From positions 1 through 14,364 of the forward strand of contig NZ_CASEGO010000076.1 of assembly GCF_949287625.1 (NCBI RefSeq): a stretch of 14,364 nucleotides of DNA. Direction: 5' to 3'. Source of the DNA: an uncultured Brachyspira sp. (GTDB taxonomy: Bacteria; Spirochaetota; Brachyspiria; Brachyspirales; Brachyspiraceae). A program made the translations under genes and the position numbers. The notes below the pieces were generated by a model that worked only from the letters and a program-made list of their open reading frames with translations, had not been told where the DNA came from and searched no databases. This document shows, piece after piece, positions 1 to 6,174 of the stretch. The stretch's first letter is position 1. Each line of letters opens with the position of its first letter.

Positions 1-104
1 AAAATGCTTCTTTAGTTACTGAAGCTACTTCTGCATCAGAATCATTATTAAATGAGGCTAATGAACTTATTAAAGCAATAGAATATTTTAAATTAAAAAG
101 CTAA
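1..104 (+). CDS. Methyl-accepting chemotaxis protein, C-terminal end (partial)
   Basis: The only open frame at the left edge (first full codon at position 3) reads NASLVTEATSASES, then LLNEANELIKAIEYFKLKS and a TAA stop. This matches the end of the cytoplasmic signalling domain of methyl-accepting chemotaxis receptors, where a conserved (Q)NA(S/A)LVEE-type stretch carries Glu/Gln adaptation sites and is followed by a short amphipathic tail. Such receptors sense ligands and control the CheA kinase, which fits a motile spirochaete. Sensor, membrane and HAMP regions lie outside the window, so ligand and subfamily cannot be told. There is no CheR-binding pentapeptide at the very end. A hairpin terminator follows about 20 bases after the stop. 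Only 33 codons are seen, so the call rests on motif recognition. Confidence 0.7.
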   Translation, partial: NASLVTEATSASESLLNEANELIKAIEYFKLKS

Positions 105-123
105 AATAAATTACGATTTTTAT

Positions 124-168
124 ATAACTTGGGCTTTACTTCATATATGGTAATCCCAAGTTATTTTT
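124..168 (+). terminator. Hairpin terminator after the chemotaxis receptor
   Basis: A perfect 10-bp inverted repeat, ATAACTTGGG (124-133) and CCCAAGTTAT (155-164), encloses a 21-base loop and is followed by a run of T. It sits 19 bases after the receptor stop. The loop is long, but the arms carry a GGG/CCC base that stands out in this A/T-rich sequence. Confidence 0.75.
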
Positions 169-212
169 ATTTGTTATTTTAGTATGTAAATATTCAGTCA
201 CTTTTATTATAT

Positions 213-228
213 AAGGAGGTGTACTTCC
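213..228 (+). promoter_or_regulatory. Strong Shine-Dalgarno that can fold on itself
   Basis: AAGGAGGTG (213-221) is a nine-base complement of the usual 16S rRNA 3' end. Its core GGAGG (215-219) can pair with CTTCC (224-228) over a TGTA loop, with one G-U pair, so the site could be hidden when folded. The nearest ATG is at 233, 11 bases after the match. This is by far the strongest ribosome binding site in the window, yet it lies in a gap with no recognised gene. Regulation by the fold is inference. Confidence 0.4.
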
Positions 229-232
229 GAGT

Positions 233-304
233 ATGTGCATAGATGTAAAAAATAACTGTGTTTTTGGCAAATCTCAAACTATAATAAAAAAATATAAATA
301 TTAA
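233..304 (+). CDS. Possible 23-residue small protein
   Basis: ATG at 233 opens a 23-codon frame ending in TAA. It begins MCIDVKNNCVFGK and ends in a lysine/tyrosine-rich tail, with two cysteines seven residues apart. I do not recognise it. The support is the nine-base Shine-Dalgarno upstream; spacing to the ATG is longer than usual. It lies in the 297-base gap between the receptor terminator and the transketolase promoter, and nothing else in that gap looks coding. I see no convincing promoter of its own. It could be a real small protein, a leader peptide, or a chance frame. The A/T-rich tail is what non-coding sequence here would also give. Confidence 0.3.
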   Translation: MCIDVKNNCVFGKSQTIIKKYKY

Positions 305-341
305 TAAATTGACTTTTGAAACAAGTATAATAAATCATTAT

Positions 342-370
342 TTGACAATAATAAAATTTTGTTATATCAT
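342..370 (+). promoter_or_regulatory. Sigma-70 type promoter for the transketolase operon
   Basis: TTGACA (342-347) is followed after 17 bases by TATCAT (365-370), 31 bases before the transketolase ATG at 402. A TATAAT at 375-380 is another possible -10 but lacks a matching -35. The ribosome binding site AAGGA (391-395) lies six bases before the ATG. Confidence 0.6.
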
Positions 371-401
371 GTAATATAATTTTATTTTATAAGGAATTAT
401 T

Positions 402-1199
402 ATGTCTTCATTAAATACTCAGATAAGAAAAGATATAGTAAGTATGGTTTATAATGCCAATTCTGGTCATATAGGCGGCTCATTGTCATTGGTAGAAATA
501 ATGCATACTCTATATTTTAAGATTATGAACATAGACCCTAAAAATCCTAAAATGGACGCGAGAGATATACTTATAATGTCTAAAGGTCATGCTTCAGCTG
601 TACTTTATTCAACATTAGCACATAGAGGATATTTTCCTACAGATGAGCTTTTAACTTACAGAAAATTAGGCTCAAGACTTCAGGGGCACCCAGATAAAAA
701 ACATTTACCAGGTGTTGAAGCTTCTACAGGTTCTTTAGGTCAGGGAGTTTGTATTGCAGTTGGTATTGCTTTAGGATATAAATTAGATAAAAAGAATGGT
801 AAAATATTTGCTATAGCAGGTGACGGAGAGGCACAGGAAGGAAGTTTTTGGGAATCAGCAATGGCTGCTTCTAATTATAAACTTGATAACTATACATTAA
901 TAATAGATAATAACGGACTTCAGATAGATGGTAAAAATGATGATGTTATGAGTTTAGGTGATTTAGAAGCCAAAATGAAAGCATTTGGTTTTGAAACATT
1001 TATAGCTGACGGACATAATGAGGCAGAACTTGAAGAAATATTTAATAAAAAAGTATCAGGTAAGCCTAAATGTGTAATAGCTAAAACTATTAAAGGAAAG
1101 GGAGTTTCATTTATGGAAAATGCAGTAGGCTGGCATGGTAAAGCTCCTAATAAAGAAGAATATGAAAAGGCTATGGAAGAATTAAATAAACTTGATTAA
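402..1199 (+). CDS. Transketolase, N-terminal (thiamine diphosphate-binding) subunit
   Basis: This is the first half of a split transketolase, which moves two-carbon ketol units between sugar phosphates in the non-oxidative pentose phosphate pathway in the cytosol. At 265 residues it has the usual length of the stand-alone N-terminal subunit. Visible motifs are SGHIGGSLS (21-29) with the phosphate-binding His, SKGHAS (60-65), the TGSLGQG loop (109-115), and the thiamine diphosphate/metal motif running from GDGEAQEG (140-147) to DNNG (169-172). AAGGA lies six bases before the ATG. The C-terminal subunit follows 31 bases downstream and the two should form one active enzyme. The same architecture occurs in other 1-deoxyxylulose-5-phosphate-synthase-like split enzymes, but the combined motifs favour transketolase. 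Confidence 0.93.
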   Translation: MSSLNTQIRKDIVSMVYNANSGHIGGSLSLVEIMHTLYFKIMNIDPKNPKMDARDILIMSKGHASAVLYSTLAHRGYFPTDELLTYRKLGSRLQGHPDKKHLPGVEASTGSLGQGVCIAVGIALGYKLDKKNGKIFAIAGDGEAQEGSFWESAMAASNYKLDNYTLIIDNNGLQIDGKNDDVMSLGDLEAKMKAFGFETFIADGHNEAELEEIFNKKVSGKPKCVIAKTIKGKGVSFMENAVGWHGKAPNKEEYEKAMEELNKLD

Positions 1200-1230
1200 T
1201 TAAATGATGAATATTTAAGGAATTAATATT

Positions 1231-2148
1231 ATGGAAAAAAAGGCAATAAGAAATGCTTACGGCGAAGCTTTAAAACGCCTTGGTGAAATAAATAAAAATG
1301 TTGTAGTTTTAGATGGGGATTTGTCTGGTTCTACTATGACAAAGATTTTTAAATCTGCTTTTCCAGAAAGATTTTTTAATATGGGAATAGCAGAACAAAA
1401 TATTATGGGGGCAGCTGCTGGACTGGCCATAGATGGAAAAATACCTTTTGCTTCTACTTTTGCTATGTTTGGTGCAGGACGTGCTTTTGAAATTATTAGA
1501 AACTCTATTTGCTATCCTAAACTTAATGTTAAAGTAGCAGTTACTCATGCTGGTATATCTGTAGGAGAGGACGGTGCTAGCCATCAAAGTATAGAAGATG
1601 TATCAATTATGCGTTCTATACCGAATATGACAGTAATAGTGCCTTGTGATGCTATAGAGGCAGAAAAAGCTGTATTTGCTGCTGCAGAGTTTGACGGACC
1701 TTGTTATTTAAGAATGGCAAGACCTGCTACAAATATAATTACAAATGAGAATACTCCTTTTAAAATTGGCAAAGCTAATGTATTAAGAGAGGGTAAAGAT
1801 ATATGTATATTCGCTTCTGGTATTGTTGTACCAGAGTCACTAGAGGCTGCTCAAATGGCTGAAAAAGACGGTATATCTGTAACAGTTGTTAATATACATA
1901 CTATAAAACCTATAGATAGAGAATTAGTTGTTGATATGGCTAAAAAACACAATAAATTAATTAGTGTTGAAGAGCATTCTATAATAGGAGGGCTTGGTTC
2001 TGCCATATCTGAAGTTTTAACTGATGAATATCCTAGTAAATTAATAAGACTTGGTATTAAAGATACATTCGGTGAATCTGGAACTGTTGATGAGCTTATG
2101 AATAAATATGGGCTTAATGCTAAGGCTATATATGAAGCTTTAAAATAA
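1231..2148 (+). CDS. Transketolase, C-terminal (pyrimidine-binding) subunit
   Basis: This second half supplies the pyrimidine-binding domain and the C-terminal domain of the split transketolase. The catalytic glutamate that activates the thiamine ring is E55 in NMGIAEQNIMGAAAG (50-64). THAGISVGEDGASHQ (105-119) is the substrate-loop motif with its conserved histidine. The C-terminal third holds SVEEHSIIGGLGSA, typical of the transketolase C domain. At 305 residues it has the usual length of the free subunit. AAGGAATT precedes the ATG. With a gap of 31 bases it is almost certainly co-transcribed with the N-terminal gene, and a hairpin terminator follows 21 bases after the stop. No other pentose phosphate gene is nearby. 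Confidence 0.93.
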   Translation: MEKKAIRNAYGEALKRLGEINKNVVVLDGDLSGSTMTKIFKSAFPERFFNMGIAEQNIMGAAAGLAIDGKIPFASTFAMFGAGRAFEIIRNSICYPKLNVKVAVTHAGISVGEDGASHQSIEDVSIMRSIPNMTVIVPCDAIEAEKAVFAAAEFDGPCYLRMARPATNIITNENTPFKIGKANVLREGKDICIFASGIVVPESLEAAQMAEKDGISVTVVNIHTIKPIDRELVVDMAKKHNKLISVEEHSIIGGLGSAISEVLTDEYPSKLIRLGIKDTFGESGTVDELMNKYGLNAKAIYEALK

Positions 2149-2169
2149 TAAAGCATAAAAAATGATAAT

Positions 2170-2210
2170 AAAAAAGGAATAGAGAATAATTAATTTTCTA
2201 TTCCTTTTTT
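2170..2210. terminator. Bidirectional hairpin terminator between convergent genes
   Basis: Arms AAAAAAGGAATAGA (2170-2183) and TCTATTCCTTTTTT (2197-2210) form a perfect 14-bp stem with a 13-base loop. The T tract serves the transketolase operon on the plus strand. The A tract at the other end gives a U run for the BFD genes arriving on the minus strand. Confidence 0.85.
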
Positions 2211-2245
2211 GTTTTATTGAATAATAAAATTTTTGTATAATAAAA

Positions 2246-2425
2246 TTATTTAAGTCTGTCTTTAAAAAGTTCTTTTAATTTGTTTCTGCATCCTCCGCAG
2301 TCAGTTCCAGCCTTTGTTTTCTTTACTACTTCTTTTAAAGTGTCAATACCATATTCTTTTTTGAGTACCTCTATCTCCTCTAATGATAGTTCCTTGCATT
2401 GACATATAAACTTATTATCATTCAT
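2246..2425 (-). CDS. Small BFD-like [2Fe-2S] protein, copy 2
   Basis: This is a 59-residue cysteine-motif protein of the BFD-like (bacterioferritin-associated ferredoxin) type, expected to bind a [2Fe-2S] cluster and carry electrons or sense iron in the cytosol. The motif is CQC near the N-terminus, 32 residues, then CGGC, inside the typical DTLKEVVKKTKAGTDCGGC segment. It is little more than the cluster-binding fold itself. I start it at the ATG at 2425, not the in-frame TTG at 2428. It overlaps the previous gene by 8 bases (ATGAATGA), implying translational coupling, and GGGGAT lies upstream. The neighbour is a paralogue with identical cysteine spacing. Its partner (bacterioferritin or a reductase) is not in the window. 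Confidence 0.75.
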   Translation of the reverse strand: MNDNKFICQCKELSLEEIEVLKKEYGIDTLKEVVKKTKAGTDCGGCRNKLKELFKDRLK

Positions 2426-2630
2426 CAATTTTTATATCCCCTGTTTCTTTATATTCTGCCAGCAGATCTTTTATATCTCCTCTGCAGCTCCAGCAGGTAA
2501 TTCCAGCCTTTGTGCAATGCATAACTTCTTCAAGAGTTGTAAGTTCTTTTTCTTTAATGGCTTCTATTACTTCTTTATATTTTATATTTTTACAAAAACA
2601 TAATGTGCTGTTTATATTCTTTTGAAACAT
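2418..2630 (-). CDS. Small BFD-like [2Fe-2S] protein, copy 1
   Basis: This is a 70-residue BFD-like protein with the ligand pattern CFC, 32 residues, CWSC, the same spacing as the gene after it. It has one extra cysteine (HCTKAG) and an acidic tail of about 18 residues. The role is presumably electron transfer or iron-linked sensing. The open frame extends to an ATG at 2648, but that codon has no ribosome binding site. The ATG at 2630 has GGGAG nine bases upstream, so I start there. A candidate promoter sits at 2662-2689. The two genes look like a tandem duplication that has since diverged, because only the cysteines, the TLEEV/TLKEV stretch and TKAG are closely shared. Confidence 0.75.
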   Translation of the reverse strand: MFQKNINSTLCFCKNIKYKEVIEAIKEKELTTLEEVMHCTKAGITCWSCRGDIKDLLAEYKETGDIKIDE

Positions 2631-2661
2631 AGATATTGCTCCCAACATTAAATTAATGTTT

Positions 2662-2689
2662 ATTTTAACAGAATAGATAATAAAATCAA
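2662..2689 (-). promoter_or_regulatory. Candidate promoter for the BFD-like pair
   Basis: On the minus strand TTGATT (2689-2684) is followed after 16 bases by TAAAAT (2667-2662). The expected start of transcription, near 2655, leaves a short leader containing the GGGAG used by the ATG at 2630. It lies in the gap just after the HdeD stop. Confidence 0.45.
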
Positions 2690-2696
2690 TATATTT

Positions 2697-3227
2697 TTAT
2701 ATTTTAAAGAACTTACCATAAGCAAACCATAACTGCAATGTTATTATACCATAAAGCATGAGAGATAATCCAAGAACAACGCTTACATATACAGCACCAA
2801 GCAGCGGATTAAAAGTTAATATGATACCAGCAAGCAATGTAAGTATTCCGCTTATCATCGAAAGTCCCCATTGATTGTATCCTTCTTTTTTCAATTCGAT
2901 AGAAGATGATATTGCTACAACTCCTCTTACTATTACGAAAAAAGCAGCTATATAAGGTACAAAAGCACCGCTTATTTGCAGATTGGAAATGATTATAATA
3001 CCGCATACTGCAGAAATTATACCGTCAAGTAGAATAAGTGTAGAGCCTGATTTATGTTTCAAGCCAAAGAAATAAAATATTGAGCTTATTCCAGAGAATA
3101 TTGTCAAAAAACCTATAATGTAGGCAAGTATTAATACTGTTTCTATTGGATTAAACATTGTAGCTATACCTGATATTATTAATAAAATACCGAATATTAA
3201 CCATAGAACTCTTCCTAGTTTTCCCAT
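2697..3227 (-). CDS. HdeD family (DUF308) membrane protein
   Basis: This is a 176-residue, very hydrophobic protein with about six membrane segments, in the tandem-hairpin pattern of the HdeD/DUF308 family. The repeated units are LIFGILLIISGIATMFNP near the N-terminus and ISGILTLLAGIILTFNP in the second half; the FNP ends are typical of the family. HdeD of E. coli is linked to acid resistance at high cell density, but most family members have no known function, so only a cytoplasmic-membrane role can be claimed. AAAGGAT lies seven bases before the ATG and a good promoter is at 3280-3307. It reads away from rsmH. It precedes the BFD pair, but that pair has its own candidate promoter. Confidence 0.8.
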   Translation of the reverse strand: MGKLGRVLWLIFGILLIISGIATMFNPIETVLILAYIIGFLTIFSGISSIFYFFGLKHKSGSTLILLDGIISAVCGIIIISNLQISGAFVPYIAAFFVIVRGVVAISSSIELKKEGYNQWGLSMISGILTLLAGIILTFNPLLGAVYVSVVLGLSLMLYGIITLQLWFAYGKFFKI

Positions 3228-3279
3228 AAAATAAATCCTTTTATTAAATTTTTAAAATTTCATTTATAAATTTAGTTTA

Positions 3280-3307
3280 AATATAATTCAATATATAAAA
3301 AAGTCAA
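3280..3307 (-). promoter_or_regulatory. Promoter for the HdeD-like gene
   Basis: On the minus strand TTGACT (3307-3302) is followed after 16 bases by TATATT (3285-3280), about 53 bases before the ATG. Spacing and both boxes are good. Confidence 0.55.
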
Positions 3308-3316
3308 TATAATCAG

Positions 3317-3344
3317 TTATGATTATTTTTCGCAGCAGTATATT
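3317..3344 (+). promoter_or_regulatory. Weak candidate promoter for rsmH
   Basis: TTATGA (3317-3322), a 16-base spacer and TATATT (3339-3344) lie 66 bases before the preferred rsmH start. The -35 box is poor. It is proposed because the upstream gene is divergent, so rsmH needs its own promoter in this 158-base gap. Confidence 0.3.
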
Positions 3345-3350
3345 ATTTTA

Positions 3351-3364
3351 AAGTTTAAAAACTT
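3351..3364. repeat. 14-bp palindrome upstream of rsmH
   Basis: AAGTTTAAAAACTT is a palindrome with perfect 6-bp arms around AA, just downstream of the candidate rsmH -10 box. It could be an operator. A/T-only palindromes also arise by chance at this base composition. Confidence 0.25.
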
Positions 3365-3409
3365 ATATAAAACTGAATTATTTTAATGATATTTGTTCCG
3401 ATAATATTA

Positions 3410-4321
3410 ATGATGGATAACGATATTGAATTAAATATAGTGCATACCCCTGTTATGCTCAAAGAAGTATTAAGTTATATTCCAGAAAATGCCAAAATAG
3501 CTATAGATGCCACATTAGGGGAGGGCGGACATACTAAAGCTATGCTGGATTTAAATCTTGAAGTTCATAGTTTTGAAAGGGATAGTGCAATACTTGATAT
3601 AGCTAAAAGACGTTTGAAAGATTATCCTAATTTTCATTATTATAATAATACTTATGATAAGATGATGGAATGTCTTGATGAAAAAGTAATAGGAAATGCA
3701 GATTTTATGCTATATGATTTGGGAGTATCTTTATTTCATTTTAAAAAGGCAGAGAGAGGTTTTTCTTTTAAAGATAATACAATGCTTGATATGAGGCTTG
3801 GTATTAATGAAAAAAGTGCCTATGATATTATAAACGGATACAGTGAAGAAGAACTTGAAAGAGTATTTAGAGATTACGGCGAGCTTAGCAATGCCAGAAA
3901 AATGGCTAGAATAATAGTAAAAGAGAGAGATAAAAGAAAAATAGAAACATCAAAAGAACTTGAAAGTATTATATTTCATAATACTGATAAATCTCAAAGA
4001 TATGGTAAAATTCACCCTGCAACATTAGTTTTTCAGGCTATAAGAATAGAGGTTAATGATGAGCTTAATATATTAGAAAAATCTATATTAAATATACCTA
4101 ATATATTAAAAAATAATGGGGTAGCGGTTATAATAAGCTATCATTCTTTGGAAGATAGAATAGTAAAGAGATTTTTTAAAGAAAATGAAAAAACAAAGAA
4201 TAAGGACGGCATATTCAAATTATTAAATAATAAAGTTAAACTTCCGACAAATGAAGAGGTAAAATCAAATCCTGCAAGCAGAAGTGCCAAGATGAGAGCC
4301 GTACAATTAATAAAAATATGA
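3410..4321 (+). CDS. rsmH: 16S rRNA (cytosine1402-N4)-methyltransferase RsmH
   Basis: RsmH (MraW) methylates N4 of C1402 in the decoding centre of 16S rRNA using S-adenosylmethionine. The family signatures run in order: HTPVMLKEVL at the N-terminus, the SAM-binding DATLGEGGHTKAML, DLGVSLFHFKKAERGFSF then DMRL, HPATLVFQAIRIEVNDEL, ISYHSLEDRIVKRFF, and NPASRSAKMRAVQ at the C-terminus. The usual DLGVSSPQ is DLGVSLFH here. The frame opens at 3386, giving a hydrophobic MIFVPIIL prefix. ATGs at 3410 and 3413 give the normal family N-terminus, with about ten residues before HTPVM. None of the three has a clear ribosome binding site, so the start is uncertain. An FtsL-like gene follows after 31 bases, as in cell-division clusters, but no mraZ precedes it. 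Confidence 0.93.
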   Translation: MMDNDIELNIVHTPVMLKEVLSYIPENAKIAIDATLGEGGHTKAMLDLNLEVHSFERDSAILDIAKRRLKDYPNFHYYNNTYDKMMECLDEKVIGNADFMLYDLGVSLFHFKKAERGFSFKDNTMLDMRLGINEKSAYDIINGYSEEELERVFRDYGELSNARKMARIIVKERDKRKIETSKELESIIFHNTDKSQRYGKIHPATLVFQAIRIEVNDELNILEKSILNIPNILKNNGVAVIISYHSLEDRIVKRFFKENEKTKNKDGIFKLLNNKVKLPTNEEVKSNPASRSAKMRAVQLIKI

Positions 4322-4352
4322 TAAAAAATATAATCTTATTGGAGATATGTAA

Positions 4353-4700
4353 ATGACTAAACAGCAGAATAAAAATCAATCAGATATACAAGAAAATAAA
4401 ACGTATTCTATAGGCTCGGTATTTATTGTTATAGTTATATTTGTTATAATTATAAGCATATTTACATTTGCTAGGAATGTTAAGGCTAATGATATATTAA
4501 AAGAAATTTCTGCTTTGGATAAAGAAATAGAGCATTTAGAGAAAGAAGTAAAAGTACTTAGTGCTGAAGAAGCTGAATATTCATCTCCAAACAGATTTAT
4601 AGAAATGGCTATAATTAATGGATTTACCTCTGTTACAGGCGATAATAATGATATATTATATTTAAAAATAGAATCAGAAAATAAAAATCAAAATAATTAA
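4353..4700 (+). CDS. ftsL: FtsL-like bitopic cell-division protein
   Basis: This is a 115-residue protein with a polar cytoplasmic start (1-19), one strong membrane segment (about 20-40), a heptad-like helix (about 46-73) and then SPNRFIEMAIINGF, which resembles the distal FtsL motif. FtsL works with FtsB and FtsQ in the divisome to activate septal peptidoglycan synthesis. FtsL is poorly conserved in sequence, so the call rests on topology, size and its place directly after rsmH, where ftsL sits in many bacteria. GGAG lies eight bases before the ATG. Normally ftsI and mur genes follow; here the next gene converges only six bases away, so the cluster ends. An FtsB/DivIC-type protein is the alternative. 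Confidence 0.6.
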   Translation: MTKQQNKNQSDIQENKTYSIGSVFIVIVIFVIIISIFTFARNVKANDILKEISALDKEIEHLEKEVKVLSAEEAEYSSPNRFIEMAIINGFTSVTGDNNDILYLKIESENKNQNN

Positions 4701-4712
4701 TTAAAATTATTT
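4691..4712. terminator. A/T-only hairpin across two convergent stop codons
   Basis: AAATAATT (4691-4698) and AATTATTT (4705-4712) form a perfect 8-bp stem with a 6-base loop, spanning the ftsL-like stop and the hprK stop. It is the only hairpin I see between the convergent operons. With no G-C pairs it would be weak, and transcripts may overlap. Confidence 0.35.
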
Positions 4713-5669
4713 ATTTGAATTATTATCCTTTTTTTTCTCCATTTGAGCAATTAATGCCTTGTCTAATTCTTTGGCACTATTATATCCCATTTGTTTAAGA
4801 CGGAAATTTTTTGCTGCAGTTTCTATTAATATACATATGTTTCTTCCAGAACGTACTGGGAGTTTTATGTATGGTACTTCAGTATTCAGCATATTATATG
4901 TCTTTTCAAAAAGCCCCATTCTGTCATACTGCTCATCATCTTTCCAATGTTCAAGTTCTACTATTAAATCAAGTCTTTTTTTATCTCTAATGGCACTCAT
5001 ACCAGATAATCGGCTTATATCAACAACTCCGATTCCTCTCACTTCCATATTATGTTTTATAAACTCATTAGTTTTACCTATTATTCTGCCATCTCTTAAT
5101 TTTCTAAACTCTACAGTATCATCAGAAATAAGTCTATGTCCTTTAGATATTAATTCTAAAGTAGCTTCACTTTTACCAACACCGCTTTTACCAAGTATTA
5201 AAACACCAACTCCGAAAACTTCTACAAGCCCCCCATGAACAGTAAAGGATTCTACAAACTCTTCTTCTATTAGAGTTTCTATTCCTCTTATCATATCATA
5301 TGTTTTTAATTCACTAATAATAACACATATATTATTCTTTTTGGCAATTTCTAAAAATATTTCAGGAGGTGTTATATTATAGGTAAATATACATATAGGG
5401 ATTTTGTAACTAAGCATTTCTTCAAATACATCTGTTTTATTTTCTTCATTAAGAGTAAGTACATAATTAGCCTCACCCTTTCCGAATATTTGTATTCTGT
5501 CATATGCAAAGTCTTTGAAATATTTGAATAATGCCATTCCAGGTCTGTTTATATCGCAGCTGAATATTTCATTTTCCATACCGACAAAACCTGTTAAACG
5601 CCTTATTTTTAAGAAGTTATTTCTTTTTTCATTAAGATCTAGAAATTTTGATATTGATACTTTAGGCAT
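4707..5669 (-). CDS. hprK: HPr kinase/phosphorylase
   Basis: HprK phosphorylates and dephosphorylates a serine on the PTS carrier HPr, linking carbon supply to regulation. At 320 residues it has the family's normal length. The N-terminal domain shows CDINRPGMALFKYF and RIQIFGKGEANYV. The kinase domain shows the conserved His in TVHGGLVEVFGVGVLILG (H145), the P-loop GKSGVGKS (160-167), the SDD acid pair (182-184), and the family signature MEVRGIGVVDISRLSG (208-223). Its ATG shares one base with the ptsN stop (TAATG), so translation is probably coupled. It is the last gene of the rpoN-hpf-ptsN-hprK operon. No HPr or enzyme I gene is in the window, so whether HPr is its only partner cannot be judged here. 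Confidence 0.95.
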   Translation of the reverse strand: MPKVSISKFLDLNEKRNNFLKIRRLTGFVGMENEIFSCDINRPGMALFKYFKDFAYDRIQIFGKGEANYVLTLNEENKTDVFEEMLSYKIPICIFTYNITPPEIFLEIAKKNNICVIISELKTYDMIRGIETLIEEEFVESFTVHGGLVEVFGVGVLILGKSGVGKSEATLELISKGHRLISDDTVEFRKLRDGRIIGKTNEFIKHNMEVRGIGVVDISRLSGMSAIRDKKRLDLIVELEHWKDDEQYDRMGLFEKTYNMLNTEVPYIKLPVRSGRNICILIETAAKNFRLKQMGYNSAKELDKALIAQMEKKKDNNSNK

Positions 5670-6133
5670 TATATTTTCATTTCCTCTTTTGCAATAAGTT
5701 CCATAATCTCATCGGATTTTTCAGCATTGATAAGTTTTTCTAAGAAGTGCGGATTATCTCTTAATATTTTAGCTATTGCGGTTAATACTTTTAAATTTTC
5801 GCTTGCAGAATTTTTAGGGGCAAGCAGCATAAATACGGCAAATACCTTTTTCTTATCTACAGATTTGTAATTTATACCATTTTTTATTGTTGCCACACTG
5901 AGTACTATATTTTTTACAGCATCAGTTTTAGCATGCGGTATAGCAATACCATTTCCGACGCCTGTACTCATTAGCTGTTCTCTTGCTATAATAGCATGTT
6001 CAGCATCATCTTTACTTACAAGCAAACCAGAGCTATCTAACCTTTCAACCATTTTAGAGAGAAGACGCTCTTTCTCAGTTTCTTGCACATCTATCATTAT
6101 AGATTCTTTATTTATATAATCTATTAAACTCAT
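5669..6133 (-). CDS. ptsN: PTS EIIA-Ntr type protein
   Basis: This is a 154-residue single-domain EIIA of the fructose/mannitol/nitrogen family. The phosphorylated histidine is H67 in GNGIAIPHAK (60-69), preceded by REQLMSTGVG, both diagnostic. The later VFAVFMLLAPKNSASENLKVL segment is the usual second half of the fold. No EIIB or EIIC domain is attached and there is no membrane segment, so a regulatory role (nitrogen PTS) is more likely than sugar uptake. That also fits its place between hpf and hprK, downstream of rpoN. GGAGGAAG lies seven bases before the ATG. Gaps are 41 bases to hpf upstream and a one-base overlap with hprK downstream. Confidence 0.92.
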   Translation of the reverse strand: MSLIDYINKESIMIDVQETEKERLLSKMVERLDSSGLLVSKDDAEHAIIAREQLMSTGVGNGIAIPHAKTDAVKNIVLSVATIKNGINYKSVDKKKVFAVFMLLAPKNSASENLKVLTAIAKILRDNPHFLEKLINAEKSDEIMELIAKEEMKI

Positions 6134-6174
6134 ATATTACTTCCTCCAAAATGGTTTTTATTAGTAAAAATCAA

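Noticed and set aside
309..330. TTGACT followed by TATAAT as a second transketolase promoter
   Set aside because: The spacer is only about 11 bases, too short for a sigma-70 promoter.
1309..1587. 92-residue minus-strand frame inside the transketolase C-terminal gene
   Set aside because: It is antisense to a clear conserved gene, with no binding site or recognisable motif; a codon-bias shadow. The other long frames opposite hprK, rpoN, the DUF4132 gene and the glycosylase are rejected for the same reason.
402..2148. Transketolase in two adjacent genes, possibly a frameshifted single gene
   Set aside because: The two halves have separate ribosome binding sites and normal subunit lengths. Split transketolases are common, so this is not a broken gene.
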